From a candidate division TM6 bacterium GW2011_GWF2_30_66 (GTDB lineage: Bacteria; Babelota; Babeliae; Babelales; Vermiphilaceae), in the NCBI GenBank assembly GCA_000989195.1, contig LBOA01000004.1, positions 1 through 50,309 on the forward strand: 50,309 bases of DNA. The letters are read 5' to 3'. Below the pieces are notes generated by a model. That model had not been told where the DNA came from. It made no database searches and saw only the letters and a list, made by a program, of their open reading frames with translations. Below, one piece after another: positions 9,605-17,256 of the stretch; the stretch's first letter is position 1, and every line of letters starts with the position of its first letter. The position numbers and the translations under genes are program-made.

Positions 9605-9634
9605 TTGCTTAGTTAAAATTACACCTGATAATAT
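9605..9634 (+). promoter_or_regulatory. possible promoter for the exported protein at 9676
   Basis: TTGCTT (9605-9610) and TAATAT (9629-9634) with 18-base spacing. A strong Shine-Dalgarno (AGGGGAG, about 9660-9667) follows before the ATG at 9676. Confidence 0.4.
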
Positions 9635-9675
9635 AAAAATATAAATAATTTAGGTTTTCAAAGGGGAGATGGGGC

Positions 9676-10434
9676 ATGAAAAAATCAGTATATTTAATAA
9701 ATATATTTTTATTTAATTTATCAGCATTTAATCTCGCGCTAGCAATAGAAACAAAATTACCAGATAATCCAAATAATTCATCCAATCAAGCTAATAAAAA
9801 TGGCCATAACTACACGTTAAGCGAAAAAGAAGCACGCGATAAGATTTATAACACTATAGGTAAAAAATTTGGAAATATAAAAAAATATTCTATAAGTCTA
9901 ATTTGGCCATTTATAACAGAAAAAATAGTCGAAGGAGTAAAGCTTACAAATAGCGAGCTAAGAGAAATAAAAAATATCGCAGAAGAAAATTTAAAATCAA
10001 GCGCTAACTCTAAAAGCGTATTAGCAAGAAAAGCATTTATAACATATGTAACACAAGTAGTAAGAAAGCCAATACAACAAACTACGATAAAATGGAAAGA
10101 AATTGAAACCTTAGTGCCAGTAACAAATTTTAAAGACGTAGAAAGAAAAAGATATGATGAAAATAAATTAAAACACAGCATTTATAGTAAAATAGTTGAA
10201 TCGATAAGTAAAAAAAGTTACGATTATACTCTAGAAAAAACTGGAAAAGCTAATATAGCCGAAACAATCCAAAAATATATTGCCAAAGATTTGTGGCAAA
10301 AAATAAAATCAGAAGGCACTTCTCTTCAAGAATTTTTAGGCAAACTTAGATGGAAAAAATTAGACCAATTAATTGATAATATCATTAAGCGTGGCTCTCC
10401 GGATAAGAACCAGCCTAACAAACCTAATAAGTGA
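9676..10434 (+). CDS. exported protein of unknown function
   Basis: Not recognised. The 252-residue product has a typical N-terminal signal (MKKSVYLINIFLFNLSAFNLALA, cleavage near residue 23) and an Asn-rich linker. A mainly helical, Lys/Glu-rich body has no cysteines and no further membrane segment, and the C-terminus is Asn/Pro/Lys-rich (PDKNQPNKPNK). It is probably periplasmic or secreted. The strong AGGGGAG ribosome-binding site suggests good expression. A strong terminator follows, so it is monocistronic. Confidence 0.75.
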   Translation: MKKSVYLINIFLFNLSAFNLALAIETKLPDNPNNSSNQANKNGHNYTLSEKEARDKIYNTIGKKFGNIKKYSISLIWPFITEKIVEGVKLTNSELREIKNIAEENLKSSANSKSVLARKAFITYVTQVVRKPIQQTTIKWKEIETLVPVTNFKDVERKRYDENKLKHSIYSKIVESISKKSYDYTLEKTGKANIAETIQKYIAKDLWQKIKSEGTSLQEFLGKLRWKKLDQLIDNIIKRGSPDKNQPNKPNK

Positions 10435-10458
10435 TACTTTATGTATAAGCCAAACTTT

Positions 10459-10486
10459 ACCACCTCCTTTTGGAGGTGGTTTTTTA
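10459..10486 (+). terminator. rho-independent terminator after 9676-10434
   Basis: ACCACCTCC (10459-10467) pairs perfectly with GGAGGTGGT (10472-10480) over a TTTT loop, followed by TTTTT. A textbook intrinsic terminator. Confidence 0.92.
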
Positions 10487-10492
10487 TTTAAA

Positions 10493-10733
10493 TATTATAA
10501 TCCCAAAATCTTCTTAGTCTCAGGAGTCAATAAACCCCTAATTTATATCATTATTATATCATTTGCCGGTAAAAAATATAACACTGTTTTATTAAATAAC
10601 GCAAGCTTGAAAATACTCACTTCTCCCGTTCGCCCCGAGTTAATCGAGGGGTCGAGGGACTTGTATTTTTGTTAAAATTTATGTAGGCAAATAGTATTAC
10701 CTGCATATTATGAGCATAACTTTCTAGTGTGCC
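10493..10733 (-). pseudogene. relic copy of the nfo 3' end, split by a repeat element
   Basis: Bases 10493-10543 repeat 10781-10831 of intact nfo with one mismatch. Bases 10696-10733 repeat the next part (from 10829 on) with about two mismatches, then similarity stops. Together this is a direct duplicate of roughly the last 86 bp of nfo, including its stop codon, lying immediately downstream of the intact gene. The 142-bp repeat plus a short flank sits exactly inside the duplicate. It may be the remnant of a second tandem nfo gene or a partial duplication. The rest of this roughly 350-bp gap holds the upstream terminator and a small CCCC-GGGG hairpin near 10750-10761. Confidence 0.85.
10556..10697. 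repeat. 142-bp inverted-repeat-ended element, copy A
   Basis: Same length as copy B at 22778-22919, with six differences (about 96% identical). The ends are ATATCATTTGCC (10556-10567) and GGCAAATAGTAT (10686-10697), an inverted repeat with two mismatches. The centre has the G+C-rich core CCCGTTCGCCCCGAG...CGAGGGG. There is no coding capacity. A flanking 11-bp partial duplication of the left end (ATATCATTATT) lies at 10545-10555. The host sequence (nfo relic) resumes at ATT on the right, suggesting at most a 3-bp target duplication. MITE-like or REP-like. Confidence 0.85.
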
Positions 10734-10782
10734 AGCAAGATCCTTTATTGCCCCGCAGGGGTAATATCACCCTTTTTTATTA

Positions 10783-11682
10783 TTATAATCCCAAAATCTT
10801 CTTAGTCTCAGGAGTTAATAAACCCCTAATTACCTGCATATTATGAGCATAACTCTCTAATGTGCCAACTGGTGTTTCCAAAATTTTTGGTATATCAAAA
10901 AAACGCTCATCATTAAAAATATGCCTAAATGGCTCAAGACCCAATTTACCATCCCCAATTTCCTCATGCCTATCAACTTTACTTCCCAACTCTTTTTTTG
11001 AGTCATTTATATGCATTGCTTTCAAATTTTTAAGCCCAATCACATTATCAAACTCTTGTATCATGTTTTCATAGTTTTTTTTTGACCTAAAATCATACCC
11101 TGCGGCAAAAATATGACAAGTATCTAGACAAACACCCAATCTTTTTTTATTCTTGCAATGGTCAAAAATAGATGCGATTTGTTCAAATGTATGCCCAACC
11201 ACTGTACCCTGTCCAGCCATAGTTTCTATTAAAATTTTGGTATCCCCGGAACTATTTTCCAGTATTTCGTCCAAAATTCTAGATATTTGCTCTATGCATT
11301 CTTCTATACTTGACTCCAAACGCGAACCAGGATGTAAAACTAAATATTTAATTCCAAGCTCTTGGCATATTTTAAGCTCATTCTCTAGAGTTATTTTTGA
11401 CTTTTTACAAGTTGCTGCATTTGGCGAACCTATATTTATAAGATAAGAACAATGCACAACAATATCTATAATATCAGAATTTTTCCAAGCACTTTTAAAG
11501 GAAGATATTTCTTGCATTGTGATGTTTTTTATCCCCCACTGTCTATTGCTTCTGGTAAACATTGCTATAGCAGTACAGCCAATTTCTTGTCCACTCAAAA
11601 TCGCATTTTCTAACCCACCAGCTATTGACATGTGTGCACCTAAAAGCAACTGATGTTTTTTTACTTTACTCTCTTTTTCCAT
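10783..11682 (-). CDS. nfo: endonuclease IV (AP endonuclease)
   Basis: Base-excision repair enzyme that cuts DNA 5' of abasic sites; a TIM barrel with three zinc ions, 299 residues. It shows the family's metal-binding set: His in VVHCSYLINIGSP, LVLHPGS, Glu in ILIETMAGQGT, Asp/His in VCLDTCHIFAAGYD, MHINDSKK, VDRHEEIGDG and the late PKILETP. The N-terminus GAHMSIAGGLENA is canonical. AAGAG precedes the ATG, and the upstream Lys-rich MEKESKVKKH is a normal extension. It stands alone on the minus strand. The sequence downstream of its stop holds a relic duplicate of its own 3' end. Confidence 0.96.
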   Translation of the reverse strand: MEKESKVKKHQLLLGAHMSIAGGLENAILSGQEIGCTAIAMFTRSNRQWGIKNITMQEISSFKSAWKNSDIIDIVVHCSYLINIGSPNAATCKKSKITLENELKICQELGIKYLVLHPGSRLESSIEECIEQISRILDEILENSSGDTKILIETMAGQGTVVGHTFEQIASIFDHCKNKKRLGVCLDTCHIFAAGYDFRSKKNYENMIQEFDNVIGLKNLKAMHINDSKKELGSKVDRHEEIGDGKLGLEPFRHIFNDERFFDIPKILETPVGTLESYAHNMQVIRGLLTPETKKILGL

Positions 11683-11783
11683 ATTTACACTCTTTTATTT
11701 TTCAAAAATTTATAATTTTAAAAATTAAACGAACCAGATTACCTATATAAAAGTATTATATTATTCTTGAAAATTAAATACAA

Positions 11784-11821
11784 AAAAAGAGAGATCCTGT
11801 AATCACAGAATCTCTCTTTTT
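11784..11821 (-). terminator. terminator for the exported coiled-coil gene
   Basis: A 12-bp stem of AAAAAGAGAGAT (11784-11795) with ATCTCTCTTTTT (11810-11821), extended inside by TGT/ACA. It has T-rich tracts on both strands, so it could work either way. It lies 27 bases past the end of the minus-strand gene at 11848. Confidence 0.85.
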
Positions 11822-11847
11822 AATTAAAATATTTTATATTATTTTAT

Positions 11848-13752
11848 TTATTTCTTTTTTAATCTTTCAAACTCAGACGCCTCTAATTTTTTAAGTTCTT
11901 CTTCTAATTTTTTAAGCCCATCTTCTGCTATTTTAAGCCCATCTTCTGCTCTTTTAAGCTCACTTTTCTCAACATCAGACAAAGTTTCTTTCTCTTTAAG
12001 TTTTTCTACTGTAGATTTAAGTCTTTTTATTTGTTCTGTTACTCCAAACTTTTTTACACCTATCTCGCTGCGAGCCCTATTATGTGATAGTACCAGTACA
12101 TCTTCTTCAGTAAAATCCCATAAATTAGAAGTATTCAATTTACTATCTTCGTCTTTATCAATCACCTTAACTTTTTCTTTTTCTATTCCAATTGGACTTG
12201 GATTCTTCTTTTGTTGAGATTTTTTATTTTCAGCTATATTTTTTACTGTTTCATCCGTCCCTTTTTCTTTAGTCCTCTTTTGATATTCTTCAAACTTCTT
12301 TTTAAGTTCGTCCGTAAAACTTACTTCGAATTTCGGCTTAACTTTCAATGATTTATCTTTGACAATTGTCGATACTTCTTTTAACTTTTTTCCACTTTCT
12401 TTTGTTTTAGTATATTGATCAAGTTCTTCAATACCCGGAGCATCTAAATCTTCTTCATCTTTAATAACTTCACCTTCTTCTTCTTCTGAAGAATCGTCCA
12501 TTGTTATTACATTTTTCTTAGATTCTTTTTTCTTAAATTCTTCTCCTTCAACTTCTTCAGGCTTAACTTCCTTTGGCACTTCAAATACTACTTTTTCTTC
12601 TCGGCCTAAGCCCATTTTTCTTACTAACCCATTTATTCTGTCGTAATAACTACGCATCCTTTTTGAAAAGCTCGCGAATAATTTAACATTTAAGTCTTCT
12701 TTTTTTACGCCAAACGCTAACTTAAATGGCTCGGTTTTTTTTACAGATGATTGGGAAACTATTTTCTGAGATTTCTGAGATTCAGGAGTCACAATAGTTT
12801 TTACGGTAAACTCTTTTCCTTCTTTGATAAGGATTTCTTTATCATGCAAATCAGAAATATTTACAATAGACTTACCTAATTCGCTAATTAAACGCTCTAA
12901 TTTTATCTTTAAATCTACTAGATATTTTCTAGATTTTTTCTCATAATTTTCAACATAATATAAAAATTTATCAAGATCACCTGTTCTTTCAAAAGAACTT
13001 TTTACCTTAGAAGTACGATCTGTAAGTTCTTTAAATCCTCTACGTGTTAAAATTTTAGTTCTCTCTAAAAAACCAATTGAATTCCATTTAGAATCTTCTT
13101 CATCACGCAATTTTCTCTCTTCAGCATTTTCCTCATCTATTTTCTCTTTTTCTTTTCTCTCAATTATTTTTGACATTTCAACAGATCGTTCTCTTATAAA
13201 CTCTTCAATTTTCTCAAAACTAGACTTAATATCTATAATTTTTTTAATATCATTAATTATTTTTGAAATATCATTATCATCTGCTGTAATTGTCATTAAA
13301 CCTCTAAATACGCCTTTACTGCTAAATATATATTGATCAAAGCTATTTGCATCATTAAAAACTATCATTTTACTAGGTGAAAAAACCCCATCAACATGAT
13401 TTATAACAACCAAAATATCTTTATTTTTACTTATAATATCTTTTAAATCTATCTTATTAAAAATACCTCCAAAATATTCATATTGCTTTCCCTTCGCAAC
13501 CTTTTGTGCATCAAAAATAAACTTTTCACAAAAAGAAACTTCCAAATCTCTCGCAACTGTATCTATTGGGATAGCTAATGCATCAAATGAACCTACCACT
13601 CTATCTTCAGTAGCATCTTTATCTTGAAGACTATAAATTAACCTTGTTTTGACAGTCTCATTAGTTAAATTTAAGAAAATAACATCACCGCATACTGCGT
13701 TTTTTATAAAAAAACTAGTTAAAAAAATTACAGCTATTTTTAGCTTATTCAT
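11848..13752 (-). CDS. large exported Lys/Glu-rich coiled-coil protein
   Basis: Not recognised, 634 residues from the ATG at 13752, chosen because GGAGG lies seven bases before it; an in-frame upstream ATG at 13812 has no such site and would bury the signal peptide. The signal is MNKLKIAVIFLTSFF...VCG. The next 100 residues (VIFLNLTNETVKTRL...) look beta-rich and resemble the N-terminus of the protein encoded at 14606. The remaining 450 residues are highly charged and helical with several predicted coiled coils, an acidic patch (DDSSEEEEGEVIKDEEDLD) and a C-terminal imperfect 7-residue repeat (KRAEDGL, KIAEDGL). It is probably periplasmic or surface-exposed; role unknown. Confidence 0.75.
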   Translation of the reverse strand: MNKLKIAVIFLTSFFIKNAVCGDVIFLNLTNETVKTRLIYSLQDKDATEDRVVGSFDALAIPIDTVARDLEVSFCEKFIFDAQKVAKGKQYEYFGGIFNKIDLKDIISKNKDILVVINHVDGVFSPSKMIVFNDANSFDQYIFSSKGVFRGLMTITADDNDISKIINDIKKIIDIKSSFEKIEEFIRERSVEMSKIIERKEKEKIDEENAEERKLRDEEDSKWNSIGFLERTKILTRRGFKELTDRTSKVKSSFERTGDLDKFLYYVENYEKKSRKYLVDLKIKLERLISELGKSIVNISDLHDKEILIKEGKEFTVKTIVTPESQKSQKIVSQSSVKKTEPFKLAFGVKKEDLNVKLFASFSKRMRSYYDRINGLVRKMGLGREEKVVFEVPKEVKPEEVEGEEFKKKESKKNVITMDDSSEEEEGEVIKDEEDLDAPGIEELDQYTKTKESGKKLKEVSTIVKDKSLKVKPKFEVSFTDELKKKFEEYQKRTKEKGTDETVKNIAENKKSQQKKNPSPIGIEKEKVKVIDKDEDSKLNTSNLWDFTEEDVLVLSHNRARSEIGVKKFGVTEQIKRLKSTVEKLKEKETLSDVEKSELKRAEDGLKIAEDGLKKLEEELKKLEASEFERLKKK

Positions 13753-13867
13753 ATTCGATCCTCCAATATTAGTATTAATATTATTACATTTATTTTTAAA
13801 AATTATCTTCATTTAATCCCCCATTTATAAGCACTAACTTATAAACACTATATACCTATATATTACA

Positions 13868-13896
13868 ACTATAGCAAAATAGCAAATTAAAGTCAA
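13868..13896 (-). promoter_or_regulatory. strong sigma70-type promoter for the 13752-11848 gene
   Basis: On the minus strand TTGACT (13896-13891), 17 bases, then TATAGT (13873-13868). Transcription would start near 13861, leaving a leader of about 110 bases before the ATG at 13752. Confidence 0.65.
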
Positions 13897-13917
13897 GCAT
13901 AATAAAATAATAAATTC

Positions 13918-13931
13918 AAATAGCGCTATTT
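13918..13931. promoter_or_regulatory. 14-bp perfect palindrome in a divergent gap
   Basis: AAATAGCGCTATTT is perfectly self-complementary and lies upstream of both divergent genes. A half copy, AATAGCG, recurs about 30 bases to the right. It could be an operator for a dimeric regulator; no regulator is encoded nearby. The rest of this roughly 300-base gap is A+T-rich with nothing else evident. Confidence 0.35.
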
Positions 13932-14051
13932 TGTCAAAAAAAACCAAATAATAGCGTGTTTTTCTAAAAAACTTGCTAAAAAAATAATATTATTTATTCT
14001 TTACTTAATTAATTAAATATTTACTTTAAAGCCTTTAATCGTGAGCATTGT

Positions 14052-14600
14052 ATGAAAAATATAAAATCCCTTATATTTATCTCGCTTTTATCAATTACAA
14101 CCTCAAACAAAGCTTATTTCGAAAATTCAACCATAGAAGATATTAAACCATTATCATTATTAATAAAAAATAAATATCAATTAACTTACAAAGTAGAACG
14201 TATCGACGCTAAAAAAGAATATTCTCAAAATAAAATAATTTACGACCACCATATTGCCACTCTAGAACTATCAAAAGAAGAAGGTAAAATAAAACCATTT
14301 TTTCATGCCTACATATGGCTTGACTACGAAAATTCTAACTACGAAAATAATAAAAACGACAAAAATATAATACTTTTAAGCGAATTTAACGACAAAAGTA
14401 TATACAAAGCAAAAATGCTTTTATATAAGTATTGGCTGAAAAAAAGCGACTACTTGGAAAAAAACAACATAAATAAAAAACTATTTAGTCCTATGATAAA
14501 AAAACAAATAAAAAAATATAAAATCTTAAGCACAGAGCCATTAAAAATAAGAAAAAAGGCTAACAAACAATACAGTAACGTCAAAATAAATTTTAGCTAA
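14052..14600 (+). CDS. exported protein of unknown function
   Basis: Not recognised, 182 residues. A signal-like start (MKNIKSLIFISLLSITTSNKA) is followed by a basic, Asn/Lys/Tyr-rich body. There are no cysteines, no repeats and no second membrane segment. The ribosome-binding site is weak (GTGAG about seven bases before the ATG). Its stop codon lies five bases from the end of the convergent metallophosphatase gene and no terminator separates them, so the two transcripts probably overlap. Amino-acid bias is strong even for this genome, which can reflect low constraint. Confidence 0.6.
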   Translation: MKNIKSLIFISLLSITTSNKAYFENSTIEDIKPLSLLIKNKYQLTYKVERIDAKKEYSQNKIIYDHHIATLELSKEEGKIKPFFHAYIWLDYENSNYENNKNDKNIILLSEFNDKSIYKAKMLLYKYWLKKSDYLEKNNINKKLFSPMIKKQIKKYKILSTEPLKIRKKANKQYSNVKINFS

Positions 14601-14605
14601 TAAAT

Positions 14606-16933
14606 TTATTTTTTTAAATCAGGCAAAATTTTTACAATATCCATAACCCATAAATTAGAATTTTCTTCAAACCTTAAAAGCGAATAAATATCATAATTAT
14701 ATTTCAAAATATTACCATAAGAAAAATTAGTATTCTTAGCCAATATAGGAGAAACTAAAAGCGTCCAAACAGAATATTGTGGTATTTTTATAGTCTTACC
14801 TGTTAAACAATCAAATTGCTCTTTATCATTAAGCCAAAGCCCATAAGCACCTGCGTGATTTAAAAGTAACTTCATCATAATTCCTGAATGCTGATGACCT
14901 CTGATTATAGCACTAACTTGATATTTTTCTTTTTTGCTGCACAAGTCAAGATATTGCCTCGTAAAATCTTTTCCAAACTCTGCAGAACTTCCCCCTCTAG
15001 CGCTAGATTTTGCAAAAGTATTTTTATCCAATATAAAATCATTAAATAAAAACCCTGGAATTACACCATTTTCAATTAATTCTGAAGAAACCTCTGCTTG
15101 CAAACCAGCTTGACCTTCTTTTTTACCTATTACGCTCTCTATAAATTTTTCTTCGCCACCCAACCAAGCCACACCCAACTCATTTATTTTTTCAGAAAGA
15201 ACATCACTTGTACTTCCCAGTAAATTATTTGGATCAAATCTAGGCTCTATACCACCATGAACAAACATCATATAATTTACAAAATTATTGCTTTTCACCC
15301 CCAAAAACAATACTGAAGGCATAGCATTATAAATTGGATTTATTATTCTAATAAAATCTAACCCTGTTAAACCAAGTTTTTTTTCTACCTCCATAAAAAA
15401 ACCACCAAATATATCTTTTCTAAGATTCATTATTATATTTTCATGATTGCCTCGTATTAACTCAACCTGATCAGGATTTTCCACCCTAAGTCTCATTGCT
15501 AAATACAAAACCTCTAGCCCATCAGGACCTCTATCTACAAAATCACCAAGAAATACTATATAAAAATCTTTTTTTATTATCTTAAATGGATTATCTTTAT
15601 CTGTATATCCACGCTTTGCAAGATCCTTTATAAGCTCTAACATAGCATATTTATCGCCATGAAAATCTGCGTGCACAGCAACAGCTGATGCTGCAGGAAT
15701 TATTCTTTTGGCCGCATAATAACCATTATTTTTATCTGATTTATAAGTTTGTAAAAATTTTTCTTTAACTAATTCAAGCTCTTTTCTTGCAAATTCTGGA
15801 CTATGTACTAAATTTTTAAACCCTAAATCATCATCTAAAATAAATTTTTTTGATTCTTTTTTTACAGGCTGCTCATTTATTATAATTTTCTTTTTTTTGT
15901 TTTCTATTTCTTTATGCTCTATATTTTCTAAATTCTCACCATCTAAAACAAACTCATAATTATTTAACTCTAACTCTAAATTTTCAATATATGATTTATG
16001 AAAATTTTCAAATAAATTAAGCGAGCTGTTTTTATCAAAGTAACTTTCTTTAACTTTTAGAGATTTATTTTTATCAAAATAACTTTTAAGACTATTACTA
16101 ATAAATTGTATATTTTTATTCAACTCTATCGAACCAGAAAATTGTTTAAGCCCATTATAATAATTTTTAAGATTTTTATAATTACTTAAAATATCTATTA
16201 ATAACTTTTCAAGATCAGATTTTTCTATTTTCTCATCTTTTAAAATAGACTTTAAATAATCTCTATCAGAAGTTATCCAAAAAGACTTTACCTTGGACTC
16301 TGCTTTTTTATAAATACCTTTAAAATATCCAGAAAATCCCAAATCGTTTATTTTATTATCTTGATTTTGTTTATGTTCTAATTTTTTATACTTTTCTGTG
16401 ATTGATGAGATTTTAAATCTATTTAATGCGTCAATACCATTTATTACTTTTATAATATTCTCAGCAAACTTTAAATTATAAGAAAAAAACATAACCCCAA
16501 TTAAATTATTATCTCTATTTATAGCCTGACCTAATTTAACTCCATTTTCATCTTTTAAAAACAATAATTTATTATTACTTCCCTCTTTTCCATCAAAAAT
16601 AACAATCAAAATATCACTTTTATTTATATTATTTAATTCTATTTTTTTGAACTTATTTTCATCTCTAAAAAACTTACTAGAAATCCAAGATTTAAACGAT
16701 TCATTTAAAAATGAAAACTCAAAATTTCGACTATTTTCTTCTATTTTCACTATTTCATACCCAAATGGGAATATATATCCAACATTTTCAATTACTTTAC
16801 CATCAAATTCTTCTAAACTAAATTCTGTTTTTATTTTTTCTTGTGTAAAATTTAAAACAACAATATTAGTCGCTAATAAGTCTTTAATAGAAAAAAACAA
16901 TACAAAAATCAAAACAATTTTTAGCTTATTCAT
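14606..16933 (-). CDS. exported protein with C-terminal metallophosphatase domain
   Basis: Calcineurin-like phosphoesterase joined to a long N-terminal region, 775 residues from the ATG at 16933 (GGAA upstream). An upstream in-frame ATG at 17014 would place a second hydrophobic stretch before the signal and is less likely. The signal is MNKLKIVLIFVLFFSIKDLLA. Residues to about 110 resemble the N-terminus of the 11848 protein. A helical region follows to about 400. The phosphatase motifs are in order: ADFHGDKY (D-x-H, about 420), GDFVDRG (about 463), RGNHE (about 493), VHGG, and GHQHSG (about 678). All metal ligands seem present, so it should be active, resembling PPP-family Ser/Thr phosphatases. 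An exported enzyme of this type could act on periplasmic or host phosphoproteins; the target is unknown. Confidence 0.85.
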   Translation of the reverse strand: MNKLKIVLIFVLFFSIKDLLATNIVVLNFTQEKIKTEFSLEEFDGKVIENVGYIFPFGYEIVKIEENSRNFEFSFLNESFKSWISSKFFRDENKFKKIELNNINKSDILIVIFDGKEGSNNKLLFLKDENGVKLGQAINRDNNLIGVMFFSYNLKFAENIIKVINGIDALNRFKISSITEKYKKLEHKQNQDNKINDLGFSGYFKGIYKKAESKVKSFWITSDRDYLKSILKDEKIEKSDLEKLLIDILSNYKNLKNYYNGLKQFSGSIELNKNIQFISNSLKSYFDKNKSLKVKESYFDKNSSLNLFENFHKSYIENLELELNNYEFVLDGENLENIEHKEIENKKKKIIINEQPVKKESKKFILDDDLGFKNLVHSPEFARKELELVKEKFLQTYKSDKNNGYYAAKRIIPAASAVAVHADFHGDKYAMLELIKDLAKRGYTDKDNPFKIIKKDFYIVFLGDFVDRGPDGLEVLYLAMRLRVENPDQVELIRGNHENIIMNLRKDIFGGFFMEVEKKLGLTGLDFIRIINPIYNAMPSVLFLGVKSNNFVNYMMFVHGGIEPRFDPNNLLGSTSDVLSEKINELGVAWLGGEEKFIESVIGKKEGQAGLQAEVSSELIENGVIPGFLFNDFILDKNTFAKSSARGGSSAEFGKDFTRQYLDLCSKKEKYQVSAIIRGHQHSGIMMKLLLNHAGAYGLWLNDKEQFDCLTGKTIKIPQYSVWTLLVSPILAKNTNFSYGNILKYNYDIYSLLRFEENSNLWVMDIVKILPDLKK

Positions 16934-17072
16934 AATAATTCCAATAAATTTATTAAAAATTATAAAATAATATATAACCCCCCTAGATTTATAAATACAA
17001 AAAAAAATAATCAAAAATCAATGAAACACTTATATTTTATAACTTTTATGCTTACAAAAAACATGCTGTTTG

Positions 17073-17100
17073 TTGACAAATAAGACAAAATCTTTATCAT
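17073..17100 (+). promoter_or_regulatory. sigma70-type promoter for the outer-membrane barrel gene
   Basis: TTGACA (17073-17078), 16 bases, TATCAT (17095-17100). Transcription would begin near 17107, about 150 bases before the ATG. Confidence 0.6.
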
Positions 17101-17185
17101 TTAATTTGTCATTAAAATTGTAAAAACAATAAATGCTATACAAATTCTTAATGATAAAAGGTCTAAGTGGCAATAGAAGAAAATT

Positions 17186-17218
17186 TTGGGATCAAATTAA
17201 AAAAATCTCAATTTTTTT
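17186..17218 (+). promoter_or_regulatory. possible leader terminator (attenuator) before the barrel gene
   Basis: TTGGGAT (17186-17192) pairs with ATCTCAA (17205-17211), with one G-T pair and a 12-base loop, followed by seven T's (17212-17218). It sits between the promoter and the coding start. Weak stem; function unproven. Confidence 0.35.
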
Positions 17219-17256
17219 ATATAAAATTTTAAACAACTTAATAAAAAAGGGTTTTT

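Noticed and set aside
10373-10675. A 100-codon open frame across the end of the 9676 gene, the terminator and repeat copy A
   Set aside because: It runs through a strong terminator and non-coding repeat, has no ribosome-binding site, and its residues come from the nfo relic read antisense.
10741-10782. CCCC-GGGG hairpin after nfo as its terminator
   Set aside because: The stem is only four base pairs and no U tract follows in the minus direction, so it was not listed as a terminator.
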